This document shows, one piece after another, positions 26,889 to 34,954 of a stretch of DNA of 64,000 bases (within the stretch, counting starts at the first letter, position 1; each line of letters opens with the position of its first letter). The notes under the pieces are model-generated. The model saw only the letters and a program-made list of their open reading frames with translations, was not told the DNA's origin and searched no databases. The DNA is from Streptomyces filipinensis. Lineage in GTDB: Bacteria > Actinomycetota > Actinomycetes > Streptomycetales > Streptomycetaceae. The stretch covers positions 62,001-126,000 of the forward strand of contig NZ_BMTD01000017.1 in assembly GCF_014649495.1 (NCBI RefSeq), given 5' to 3'. A program made the translations under genes and the position numbers.

Positions 26889-26956
26889 AGTGAACGATCG
26901 CGTTCACTGTCGCGTTCACGGTAGTGAGTCCCCAACAGTGAACGCAAGCGTTCACT
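26889..26956. promoter_or_regulatory. TetR operator cluster between MFS and TetR genes
   Basis: Two inverted repeats of the same half-site: AGTGAACG-N4-CGTTCACT (26889-26908) and AGTGAACGC-AA-GCGTTCACT (26937-26956, perfect 9-2-9). A lone half-site CGTTCAC lies at 26913-26919. The centres of the two full dyads are 48 bp apart. The first dyad ends 24 bp before the transporter start, consistent with promoter or leader blocking. Confidence 0.9.
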
Positions 26957-27050
26957 TGATCCCGCGCCCCGCCTCGCGTCCCCCTGTTGCTGCAGCGCGG
27001 CGCCCCCCGCCCCGGAATCCCCGCTTCCTTTGCATGTTGGAGAGACATAG

Positions 27051-27674
27051 ATGGTTACCTCGCGCTGGACGGCCGTACCGGACCGGGCGGCTTCCCCCCG
27101 TCGGCGCGGCGTGGTGCTGGAGCGCGCGATCCTCGATGCCGCGCTGGAACAGCTCGGTGAGGTCGGCTGGAAAGGGCTGACCATGGAAGGTGTCGCAGCC
27201 GGCGCTCAGACCGGCAAGGCCGCGGTGTACCGCCGCTGGCCCTGCAAGGAGGACCTCGTCGCGGACGCGCTGGTGGCGGGACTGCCCCGGGTCGAGGAGG
27301 CCCCGGACCTCGGCAGCGTGCGTGAGGACCTTCTCGCTCTGTGCCGGCAGGTGCGGCGGATCATGTACTCCCGACCTGGTGTCGCGCTCCGCTCCGTCAT
27401 TCACGAGTGCGATCAAACTCAGGCGGAGCGCTTCCATGAAGTGATCGTCGGAGGAGTGGTGGAGCCGACCGTCAAGCTCCTCCGTGAGGTCATCATCCGT
27501 GGAATAGGGCGGGGAGAGGTGCGATCGGACGCGGCCAACGGCTATGTCTTCGATGTCATCCCGGCGATGATGATGTACCGCTCGAAGATGTGCGCCAGCG
27601 AATGGATCGACCAGGATCTTGAGGAGATGATCGATCAGCTGATGCTTCCGCTGCTCCGGCCCCATGGAGGCTGA
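27051..27674 (+). CDS. TetR-family repressor of the divergent MFS exporter
   Basis: 207 residues. The N-terminal helix-turn-helix runs from about residue 24 to 70 (ILDAALEQLGEVGWKGLTMEGVAAGA, then GKAAVYRRWPCKEDLVADAL). The C-terminal ligand domain is mostly helical, with DVIPAMMMYRSKMC near the end. It should repress both its own gene and the exporter through the GTGAACG dyads and release DNA on binding the exported compound. AGAGA lies upstream of ATG 27051. The inducer is unknown. Confidence 0.94.
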   Translation: MVTSRWTAVPDRAASPRRRGVVLERAILDAALEQLGEVGWKGLTMEGVAAGAQTGKAAVYRRWPCKEDLVADALVAGLPRVEEAPDLGSVREDLLALCRQVRRIMYSRPGVALRSVIHECDQTQAERFHEVIVGGVVEPTVKLLREVIIRGIGRGEVRSDAANGYVFDVIPAMMMYRSKMCASEWIDQDLEEMIDQLMLPLLRPHGG

Positions 27675-27757
27675 GCCCGCATACCGGCGCGACCTGTGCG
27701 GAGGTCGGTCGACCGGGGTGTCCGGTGACGATCCCGGCGGCGTACGCTAAGGGCGCC

Positions 27758-28459
27758 ATGCCGTACGAACCACCTACCCACACCGTCGAGCGCTCCCTGC
27801 GCGCCACGACCGGAGCGAAGGTCATTGCCGGTATCGACGAGGTGGGGCGCGGCGCCTGGGCCGGACCTGTCACCGTCTGTGCCGCGATCACCGGGCTCCG
27901 CCGTGCGCCCGAGGGGCTGACCGATTCCAAGCTGCTCACGATCAAGCGGCGCACGGAACTGGCCACGATGCTTCGGACGTGGGTGACGGGATACGCGCTG
28001 GGGCATGCTTCCCCTGAGGAGATCGACGACCTGGGGATGACGGCCGCACTGCGGCTTGCCGCGGTCCGTGCTCTGGACGGCCTGCCGATGCGCCCCGACG
28101 CCGTGATCCTCGACGGGAAGCACGACTACCTCGGCGCTCCCTGGAAGGTCCGCACGGTGATCAAGGGCGACCGGTCGTGTGTGGCCGTCGCTGCGGCGTC
28201 GGTGATAGCCAAGGTTCAGCGCGACAAAATGATGGCCGAACTGGGTATCGACCATGCAGACTTCGGATTTGCGGACAACGCCGGGTATCCGTCGCCCGTG
28301 CACAAGGCCGCACTGGCGGAGTGGGGGCCCACCCCGCACCACCGCTTGTCGTGGGCGTATCTTGATGCGTTGCCTCAGTGGCGGCACCTCAAGAAGGTCC
28401 GCAGCTGGGCGGACGGAAGCGTTCCGGAAATCGAGGGTCAGCTCGGCTTCGATTTCTGA
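27758..28459 (+). CDS. rnhB: ribonuclease HII
   Basis: 233 residues from ATG 27758 (MPYEPPTHTVE); an upstream ATG-less extension is not supported. RNase HII removes ribonucleotides and RNA primers from DNA. The catalytic acids are in VIAGIDEVGRGAWAGPV (Asp-Glu), DAVILDGKHDYL and the later FADNAGYPSPVHKAAL. The usual DSK of RNase HII is present as TDSKLLTIKRR. TACGCT at 27743-27748 ends 9 nt before the start. Length is normal to slightly long for the family. Confidence 0.96.
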   Translation: MPYEPPTHTVERSLRATTGAKVIAGIDEVGRGAWAGPVTVCAAITGLRRAPEGLTDSKLLTIKRRTELATMLRTWVTGYALGHASPEEIDDLGMTAALRLAAVRALDGLPMRPDAVILDGKHDYLGAPWKVRTVIKGDRSCVAVAAASVIAKVQRDKMMAELGIDHADFGFADNAGYPSPVHKAALAEWGPTPHHRLSWAYLDALPQWRHLKKVRSWADGSVPEIEGQLGFDF

Positions 28460-28511
28460 CGGTTCTGCTCGCACTGATGTGCCCCCCGGCCACCCGCGCC
28501 GCACCAATGTT

Positions 28512-28523
28512 TGATAAATATCA
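28512..28523. promoter_or_regulatory. AT-rich dyad TGATA-AA-TATCA before the proline-rich gene
   Basis: This is a 5-2-5 perfect inverted repeat in an otherwise very GC-rich context, ending 4 bp before the likely ATG at 28528. It could act as an operator overlapping a -10 region of a leaderless transcript. Confidence 0.4.
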
Positions 28524-28527
28524 GCTC

Positions 28528-29160
28528 ATGCCTCTCATTCCCGAGGAGCCTCAGATTCACGAGAGTGCCCAGGGTCCCCGCGCCACGCCCGCCAGCGGCC
28601 GTACCGCGCCGACCCCCCGCCCCGTACCCGGCCCCCGCCCCGCGGCTCCGTCCCGCCCCGGTCGCCCCGGCCCTCCGCGGCCGGCGCCGCCGGTACAGCG
28701 CACACCGCGTGACGTGACTCCGGCCCATCCGGGCCCGTCGGGCCCGGCCGCTCCCGCCGCCGTGCCGGCCGGCCCGCAGATCCAGCTGATCCCGGCCTCG
28801 GCCGAGGGAGCGGTCGACGCCGCCGACGAGGCGGTGGACCTGCTCCTGGACTCGGGCCGTGCCCCCGGCGACGTGCTCGTGCTCACCACCGGGTCCCAGC
28901 ACCCGTGGGCGGAACACGAGTTGTCCTTCGGCGAAGCCTCCTACTGGGCGCAGCACGATGCCGGTGACGACGTCTTCTATGCCGACGCCGCCGCCGTCTC
29001 CCGCGCCGCGTCCCGCCCCGTGGTCGTCGTGGCCGTCAACGGAGGCCCCGCTTCCGTTGCCGCCTCGGCCCTTCCGCTGGCCCATGCCCGGGCCGGTGCC
29101 CTGCTGATCGTCTGCGGTGACCCGCAGCAGATCAACTCGGTGCTGGGCGCCGGCGTCTGA
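28528..29160 (+). CDS. unknown protein: proline-rich N-terminus plus a small C-terminal domain
   Basis: 210 residues if started at ATG 28528 (MPLIPEEPQIHES); ATG 28507 is an in-frame alternative. Residues 20-90 are low-complexity Pro/Arg/Ala. The C-terminal 120 residues form a compact alpha/beta domain: IQLIPASAEGAVDAADEAVDLLL, DVLVLTTGSQHPWAEHELSFG, FYADAAAVSRAASRPVVVVAVNGG, and ALLIVCGDP. That last part recalls the C-terminal domain of some actinobacterial UvrD-like helicases, but with no helicase attached here. It has no P-loop and no membrane segment. I do not assign a function. Confidence 0.7.
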   Translation: MPLIPEEPQIHESAQGPRATPASGRTAPTPRPVPGPRPAAPSRPGRPGPPRPAPPVQRTPRDVTPAHPGPSGPAAPAAVPAGPQIQLIPASAEGAVDAADEAVDLLLDSGRAPGDVLVLTTGSQHPWAEHELSFGEASYWAQHDAGDDVFYADAAAVSRAASRPVVVVAVNGGPASVAASALPLAHARAGALLIVCGDPQQINSVLGAGV

Positions 29161-29698
29161 GCCGACCTCGGCACCTCGGGGCAACCGGGGCGGCGAACGA
29201 GCCGCTCCGGCGGCATCCGCACGGCGTCGTCCTCGGCATGCCCGGACGACGGGACGGCCGTTCCCTTCCTGGGGCGGCCTCCCCGCGACGCCGGGTGCAC
29301 GGCGGTGGTCGTCCACAGGGAGGGCCGATCCCGGTGACGTCCTCGGATGCCGGCTGGATACCGGGATGCCGACATCGGCGACGGTGACCGACCCCGTACC
29401 CGTCGCCGTGCGCGCCCGGAGCGGCTCGTGGGAGACGGCCGCGCAGCCAGGCCGGGGCATGGGCGATTCGGTCTCCTACGGCTCGCACGACCGCCGGACG
29501 CCGCGCAGGTGCCGGTCCGTTCCCGGCGGGACACGGGCCGCACTGTCCCGGGCGACATACCTCTCCCAGGTGCGGCGGGGGCCTCGTCCGTGCGGCGGCC
29601 TGGCATCCCGAACGGCGCGCGGTTGCTGCGCTGACCGCACGGCCCCGTCGAGGACGCCGGAGACCGTCGTCCGCGAACTCGACCCGCTGCCCTGCCCT
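29161..29698. other. 538-bp intergenic stretch without a supported gene
   Basis: Several frames stay open, but none has both a ribosome-binding site and a protein-like composition; translations are Arg/Gly/Pro-rich in every frame. I see no repeat or clear promoter. Confidence 0.5.
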
Positions 29699-30319
29699 TC
29701 AGCGGGCCGCCGCGCGGCGGAGCACCTCGGAGACGGGGCCACCGGTGCGCGGCACGAGCGGCGGGGCCTCGGACATGGCGAGGGGTTCCGGTGCGCTGTC
29801 GGCGTTGGGACGGCGTCCGCTGCGTCCCTCGCCGAGCACGTGCCAGCCGTCGTGGGTCAGCGTGATGTACGCCCCGCACCGCAGCCCGTGCAGCGTGCAG
29901 GCGTCGCGCAGGCCCCACATCCAGGCCCCGTCCTCCTCCGTCCAATGCGCGTCGCCCTCACGGCAGTAGACGAGTACGGCCGTGCGCACCGGGGTGCGGC
30001 GCCGCAGGTCGTGCGGAATGACCCGGCGCAGCTGTGAGAGCAGCGCGTTGCGGAACATCCAGCCGTCGGCCGGGGCCGGACGGCGCGTGAACGAGGCGCT
30101 GGCGCACAGCCGCTCCTCCGGATCGAGCACGGCCACGATCGCCGTGGAGGGCATCGGCGCATGGCGGGCATGCAGCCCGCTGACGACCTCACGAGGGTTG
30201 CGCAGCAGAGGGATTCCGGCGGCGGCCCATTCGGCGGGCTCGAGCAGGCGATTGGCGGAAGCGGCGGACGCGGACGTCGACAAGGAGGCCGCCGAGGACG
30301 AGGCGAATCCGAAGGACAC
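29699..30319 (-). CDS. conserved-looking unknown protein
   Basis: 206 residues from GTG 30319, with GGGAGG directly upstream. A Ser/Ala-rich start is followed by EPAEWAAAGIPLLRNPREVVSGLH, then a globular region: TAIVAVLDPEERLCASASF, WMFRNALLSQLRRVIPHDLRRRTPVRTAVLVYCREG, WTEEDGAWMWGLRDACTLHGLRCGAYITLTHDGWHVLGEGR. The pattern of alternating hydrophobic strands and the TAVLVYC and YITLTHDGW elements suggest an alpha/beta fold related to DNA-repair RadC-like or nucleotide-binding proteins, but this is not secure. The C-terminus is disordered. Function unknown. Confidence 0.72.
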   Translation of the reverse strand: MSFGFASSSAASLSTSASAASANRLLEPAEWAAAGIPLLRNPREVVSGLHARHAPMPSTAIVAVLDPEERLCASASFTRRPAPADGWMFRNALLSQLRRVIPHDLRRRTPVRTAVLVYCREGDAHWTEEDGAWMWGLRDACTLHGLRCGAYITLTHDGWHVLGEGRSGRRPNADSAPEPLAMSEAPPLVPRTGGPVSEVLRRAAAR

Positions 30320-30586
30320 GTTCCTCCCTTCGGCTACGCGCCCATACTGCGGGCGAGGTCGGATTCGAGGGACCGCGCACCGCAGCAAAGCCCTACCTGA
30401 TCGCGGACGAGCCGTGCGGGGAGCGGACCTCAATTCTTCCTGCCGAACTGGGATGCGGCAACGAGCAATTGGGGCCACCGACTGGTATCTGGCGGTGCGT
30501 GGCTTATATCCCTACCCAAAGGCCGGCCCCATGATGCCTGGGGCACGGGGGGCCTGCCCGCAGGGCTGCCGCGGGCCGGTGCGCGC

Positions 30587-32752
30587 TCACCCCTGGACGG
30601 CCAGGACCAGCGGCAACACCCCCCGCGCGCCGGACCTTCTGAGCAGACGCGCCGCGACCGCGAGGGTCCAGCCCGTCTCCGTGAAGTCGTCGACCAGCAG
30701 CACCGGGCCGCCCGCCTCGGCGAGCGCCGACGCGAGGGCGGGCGGCACCGTCAACGCACCGTCGAGGGCCTTCAGCCGTTGCGCGCTGTTGCTGCGGGGG
30801 ACCCGCGGCACGTCCTCGGCGTACTCGACGGAACCGAGCAGCGGCAGCCGTCCGATCTCGGCGATCCGGGACCCCAGGGACCGGATCAGCAGGGGCCGGG
30901 TCCGCGAGGCCACGGTGACGACACCCACCGGCCGGGCCTGGGCGTCGGACGCGCCGGACGCCCAGCCGCCGGGCCCTTTCGCCCAGTCGGCCAGAACACC
31001 CACCACGGCCCGCGCCACGTCGTCCGGCACAGCGGTGTCCGGCGTCTGGGGGCCGAAGAGCGGACGCAGTCGATTGCCCCAGCCGATGTCCGACAGCCGC
31101 CCCAGAGCCCGCCCCGGTGAGGCCTGTTCACCGGCCGGAATGCGTCCCTTGAGGTCGATGCCGATGGCCGGCAGGCCCGTCGGCCACATACGACGGGGTT
31201 CCACCTCGACGCCGGCACGGCCCAGGTCGCTGCGCGCCGCGTCCACCGCCGCCGCGGACGAGTCGGCGGCGAAGCGCGGGCCGGCGCAGTTGTCGCAGCG
31301 GCCGCAGGGCTTGGCACCCTCGTCGTCCAGCTGACGCTGCAGGAACTCCATCCGGCACTCGGTGGTGGACGCGTAGGCGCGCATCGCCTCCTGTTCGGCC
31401 GCGCGCTGCCGGGCCACCCAGTCGTAGCGCTCGGTGTCGTACGACCAGGGCTGCCCGGTGGCGATCCAGCCGCCCTTGACGCGACGGACCGCTCCGTCCA
31501 CGTCCAGGACCTTCAGCATGGTTTCCAGGCGGGAGCGACGCAGCTCGACCAGGGGTTCCAGCGCGGGCAGCGACAGCGGGCCGCCCGCCCGGGCGAGGAC
31601 GTCCAGGGTGCGCCGGACCAGTTCCTCGGAGGGGAAGGCGAGCGACGCGAAGTACTCCCAGATCGCCTCGTCCTCCTTGCCGGGCAGCAGCAGTACCTCG
31701 GCGTGTTCCACCCCGCGGCCGGCGCGGCCGACCTGCTGGTAGTAGGCGATGGGGGAGGAGGGGGAGCCGAGGTGGATCACGAAGCCGAGATCCGGCTTGT
31801 CGAAGCCCATGCCGAGCGCCGAGGTGGCGATCAGCGCCTTGACCCGGTTGGCGAGCAGATCGTCCTCGGCCTGCTGGCGCTCGGCGTTCTCCGTCTTGCC
31901 CGTGTACGAGGCGACGCGGTGCCCGCGCTGCCGCAGGAACGCGGTGACCTCCTCGGCGGCGGCGACGGTGAGCGTGTAGACGATGCCGGAGCCCGGCAGG
32001 TCGTCGAGGTGGTCGGCGAGCCAGGCCATCCGGTGCGCGGCGTCGGGCAGCCGCAGCACGCCGAGACTGAGGCTCTCCCGGTCCAGCGGTCCACGCAGCA
32101 CCAGCGCGTCCGACGTGCCGCCGGTGCCCAGCTGCTCGGCGACATCCGCGGTCACACGGGCATTGGCCGTGGCGGTGGTGGCCAGCACGGGGACACCGGG
32201 CGGGAGGTCGGCGAGCATGGTGCGCAGCCGCCGGTAGTCGGGGCGGAAGTCGTGACCCCAGTCGGAGATGCAGTGGGCCTCGTCCACGACCAGCAGGCCC
32301 GTCGCGGCGGACAGCTTGGGCAGGACCTGGTCGCGGAAGTCCGGGTTGTTCAGACGCTCCGGACTGACGAGCAGGACGTCGACCGCACCGGCCGCGATCT
32401 CGGCCTGGACGGCGTCCCACTCCTCGGTGTTGGCGGAGTTGATGGTACGGGCGTGGATGCCGGCCCGAGCTGCGGCCTCCACCTGGTTGCGCATGAGCGC
32501 GAGCAGGGGCGAGACGATGACCGTGGGGCCGCTCCCTCTGGCCCGCAGCAGCGAGGTCGCGACGAAGTACACCGCGGACTTGCCCCATCCCGTGCGCTGC
32601 ACCACCAGGGCCCGGCGCCGCTCGGCGACCAGTGCCTCGATCGCCCGCCACTGGTCCTCGCGCAGCCGGGCCGCGCCCGTGGCATCCCCGACGAGCCGGG
32701 CGAGGACGGCGTCCGCCTGCGCCCGGAGATCCGCGTTGCTCGTGTGCTCCAT
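30587..32752 (-). CDS. recQ: RecQ-family helicase fused to a phosphoribosyltransferase-like domain
   Basis: 721 residues from ATG 32752 (MEHTSNADLRAQ); ATG 32761 and 32782 are alternatives. Helicase motifs: QRTGWGKSAVYFV (I), VVDEAHCISDWGHDFRPDYR (II, DEAH), TTATA (III), ALIATSALGMGFDKPDLGFVIH (V) and YYQQVGRAGRG (VI). The zinc site is CRMEFLQRQLDDE followed by CGRCDNC. The C-terminal 200 residues are unlike HRDC or winged-helix ends and finish with GGPVLLVDDFTETGWTLAVAARLLRRSGA, a PRPP-binding loop as in ComF-type phosphoribosyltransferases. RecQ unwinds 3' to 5' in recombination and repair. It is divergent from the DUF4192 gene. Confidence 0.92.
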   Translation of the reverse strand: MEHTSNADLRAQADAVLARLVGDATGAARLREDQWRAIEALVAERRRALVVQRTGWGKSAVYFVATSLLRARGSGPTVIVSPLLALMRNQVEAAARAGIHARTINSANTEEWDAVQAEIAAGAVDVLLVSPERLNNPDFRDQVLPKLSAATGLLVVDEAHCISDWGHDFRPDYRRLRTMLADLPPGVPVLATTATANARVTADVAEQLGTGGTSDALVLRGPLDRESLSLGVLRLPDAAHRMAWLADHLDDLPGSGIVYTLTVAAAEEVTAFLRQRGHRVASYTGKTENAERQQAEDDLLANRVKALIATSALGMGFDKPDLGFVIHLGSPSSPIAYYQQVGRAGRGVEHAEVLLLPGKEDEAIWEYFASLAFPSEELVRRTLDVLARAGGPLSLPALEPLVELRRSRLETMLKVLDVDGAVRRVKGGWIATGQPWSYDTERYDWVARQRAAEQEAMRAYASTTECRMEFLQRQLDDEGAKPCGRCDNCAGPRFAADSSAAAVDAARSDLGRAGVEVEPRRMWPTGLPAIGIDLKGRIPAGEQASPGRALGRLSDIGWGNRLRPLFGPQTPDTAVPDDVARAVVGVLADWAKGPGGWASGASDAQARPVGVVTVASRTRPLLIRSLGSRIAEIGRLPLLGSVEYAEDVPRVPRSNSAQRLKALDGALTVPPALASALAEAGGPVLLVDDFTETGWTLAVAARLLRRSGARGVLPLVLAVQG

Positions 32753-32894
32753 GCATCCCATACAACAGGACAGGACTGACAAGCGGGCGGCGCCCGGTGC
32801 GGTCTGTGGACAGCCGGGACGGTGTTGTTGTGTCCCTGACCCGACTTGTCCACAGGGCCAACCGGAATCTCAAGATCCGCGAGATCGTCGGCGC

Positions 32895-34487
32895 ATGACG
32901 AATCACAGCGAAACCGCCGGACCGTTCGAAAACAGCGACATCTCCGGACAGGAGCCGTCCGTCGGCCTGTCCGCCCACGACACACAGGTCACGTTGCGCA
33001 CCCCCGCCGAACTGGCCGACGCCCTGCCCTACCTCCTCGGCTACCGCCCGGAGGACAGCATGGTGCTGGTGGCCCTGCACGACCGCGAGAGTCGGGGGCG
33101 TTTCGGCGGCCGGGCCCGCCTCGGCATCCCCGCGAACGAGGAGGACTGGGAGGCGGCCGCGCGCCAGCTCGCCCACGGACTGGTGACCGGCAGCGAACGA
33201 CGGGGCGCCCGGCCCGAGCAGATGGTGGCCTACATCTGCCAGGAACCCTCCCCGGGAGAGTCGGGCCGCGACGTCAAACGACGGCTCGAACGGCTGGCCC
33301 ACCTCCTGCGCACCCAGTGCGGCGACCTCGACGTGCCGGTCATCGAGGCACTGTGCATCTCCGACGGGCGCTTCTGGTCGTACTGCTGCCCGACCGAGGC
33401 CTGCTGCCCCGGGGACGGCTCGCCGATGGGCCTTCCCGGCACCTCCGTGCTGGCCGCCGCGGCCACCTACGCCGGCATCCAGGTCCGGGGCACGCTGCGC
33501 GAGTTGCGCGCCAGGCTGCAGCCCTGGGAGACGACCGCGGCCCTGGAGCAGGAGATCGCCCTGGACGCGGCCGGGATGGCTCTGGTGCCCCGCATTCTCG
33601 ACGAGGGGTCCCGCGCGGCAGTGGCGGAGGAGACCCTGGGCCTCGCGGAGCGGGTCATCCGCCGCTTCGCCGCCGCGGCTCCGGTGTCCGGCGCACATCC
33701 CGCCGACCTGCGAGACGACGGCCTCCTGGCACACGACGAGGCGGCGACGCTGATCCTCGGACTCCAGGACCGCACGACCCGCGACCGTGCGGCCGTGTGG
33801 ATGGAGGGCGACGAGGCGGGTCCGGCTCTCCGGCTCTGGCGCGCCCTGGCCCGCCGCTGCGTCGGTCCCTACGGCGAGCACGCCGCTGCCCCACTGACCC
33901 TGGCCGGTTGGGTCGCCTGGTCGACCGGTGACGAGTTGGAGGCCCGTGAGGCGCTGGCCATGGCGCTGGGCGCGGATCCCGATTACCTCTTCGCCCGGCT
34001 GCTGCACCAGGCCTGCAACGAAGGCATCGATCCGGAATCGGTCCGCCGCTGCCTGCGCGCCGAGCGCGCGGGGCGTACACCGGCGGACCACGCCGCACAG
34101 CCGCATCCGGAGCGGAAGGCGGCGCCCGCAGCGCTCGCGGCCGGCGACGAGGCGACGTCCGCAGCGCTCGCGGCCGGTGAAGAGGCGACGCCCGCGGCGA
34201 GCGCCGTCGCGAACGGCGAGGACGCCGAGCCGGGCCGGGGAACGGTGACACGCCGACGGCGCCGGGTGCGTTCCGCCGACGGCGGCGATGCCCCGCGCGC
34301 GGCTCGGTCCACCGGCGGCCGGAGGAGGCCGGCCGGCTCCCGCCCCGGCTCCCCGGCAGCCGTGCCCTCGCGCCCCGGCAGCCGCGGCCAGGACGGCACG
34401 CGCCCGCGGGCGGCGGAGCCGGGTGGCACCACGACCAGCGCGGTTCCGCCGCGAAAGGATCGAGGCAAGTCCGAGGAGGAGGGGTGA
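32895..34487 (+). CDS. DUF4192 domain protein
   Basis: 530 residues. The DUF4192 region spans about residues 30-390: VTLRTPAELADALPYLLGYRPEDSMVLVALHD at the start, VIEALCISDGRFWSYCC with a Cys-rich patch (YCCPTEACCPGDGSP), and AAPLTLAGWVAWSTGDELEAREALAMAL near the end. The C-terminal 130 residues are Ala/Arg/Pro-rich and look disordered. The family is common in actinobacteria and has no assigned biochemical role that I know. It is divergent from the RecQ gene, 142 bp away. No membrane segment. Confidence 0.88.
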   Translation: MTNHSETAGPFENSDISGQEPSVGLSAHDTQVTLRTPAELADALPYLLGYRPEDSMVLVALHDRESRGRFGGRARLGIPANEEDWEAAARQLAHGLVTGSERRGARPEQMVAYICQEPSPGESGRDVKRRLERLAHLLRTQCGDLDVPVIEALCISDGRFWSYCCPTEACCPGDGSPMGLPGTSVLAAAATYAGIQVRGTLRELRARLQPWETTAALEQEIALDAAGMALVPRILDEGSRAAVAEETLGLAERVIRRFAAAAPVSGAHPADLRDDGLLAHDEAATLILGLQDRTTRDRAAVWMEGDEAGPALRLWRALARRCVGPYGEHAAAPLTLAGWVAWSTGDELEAREALAMALGADPDYLFARLLHQACNEGIDPESVRRCLRAERAGRTPADHAAQPHPERKAAPAALAAGDEATSAALAAGEEATPAASAVANGEDAEPGRGTVTRRRRRVRSADGGDAPRAARSTGGRRRPAGSRPGSPAAVPSRPGSRGQDGTRPRAAEPGGTTTSAVPPRKDRGKSEEEG

Positions 34488-34954
34488 GCGTCGTACGGGT
34501 GAGCGTGGGAGGATCCCCGCTTCAGCAGGTCTGCGGCAGGAAGCCGCGTGGCCCCTCGGCGGACGCCTCGGGACGCGGGGCACGGCCCTGGAGCTCGCTG
34601 CGAAGGCGGTCTCGCGGGAGCCGGTGCGACTGCCGCGCCGGCGGCACCCTTCTGGCCCGCTTGACCGGCGGGGGCGACCGGACACACCCGACCGCTCGGG
34701 TCGTGTGCGAGGGCCCACCGCACGTCCGCTGGTGGTGGCGGCGCGCCACCGGCCTCCCCGGCACCGCCGCCCCCGCCCCCCGGCCCACGGACGGCTTCAC
34801 CGAGGCGAGCCGTGACCCGGACGAGCCTCGCTCCGTTCACCTGAGTGGCGGAGCGCCCGCAAAGGCCCGGCCGCCGTACGACCCGTGTCCTGCGGCGCGC
34901 CCCTCCGGCCGCCCGGCAGGGCAGAGGCGCACCGAGCGCAGAGGAAGCCACCCC
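34488..34954. other. 467-bp intergenic stretch without a supported gene
   Basis: The debranching-enzyme frame stays open upstream through this stretch, but its translation is Arg/Gly-rich and lacks family similarity, and the good ribosome-binding site lies at 34941-34947. I see no other feature. Confidence 0.5.

Noticed and set aside
25084..27180. 698-codon plus-strand frame through the MFS gene, beginning with a hydrophobic segment at 25141
   Set aside because: Beyond the first 30 codons it is Arg/Gly/Glu/His-rich antisense of the transporter, and there is no stop before the MFS gene. A small membrane protein is not supported.
29117..30037. 306-codon plus-strand frame in the gap after the proline-rich gene
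   Set aside because: There is no ribosome-binding site, the composition is Arg/Gly-rich, and it overlaps the better-supported minus-strand gene at 29699-30319.
31128..34718. 1196-codon minus-strand frame spanning the RecQ and DUF4192 genes
   Set aside because: It is an out-of-frame read of both genes with Arg/Pro/Ala composition and no domain.
34484..34954. N-terminal extension of the debranching-like protein up to 34484
   Set aside because: The extension is Arg/Gly-rich, while the ribosome-binding site GAGGAAG is directly before ATG 34955.
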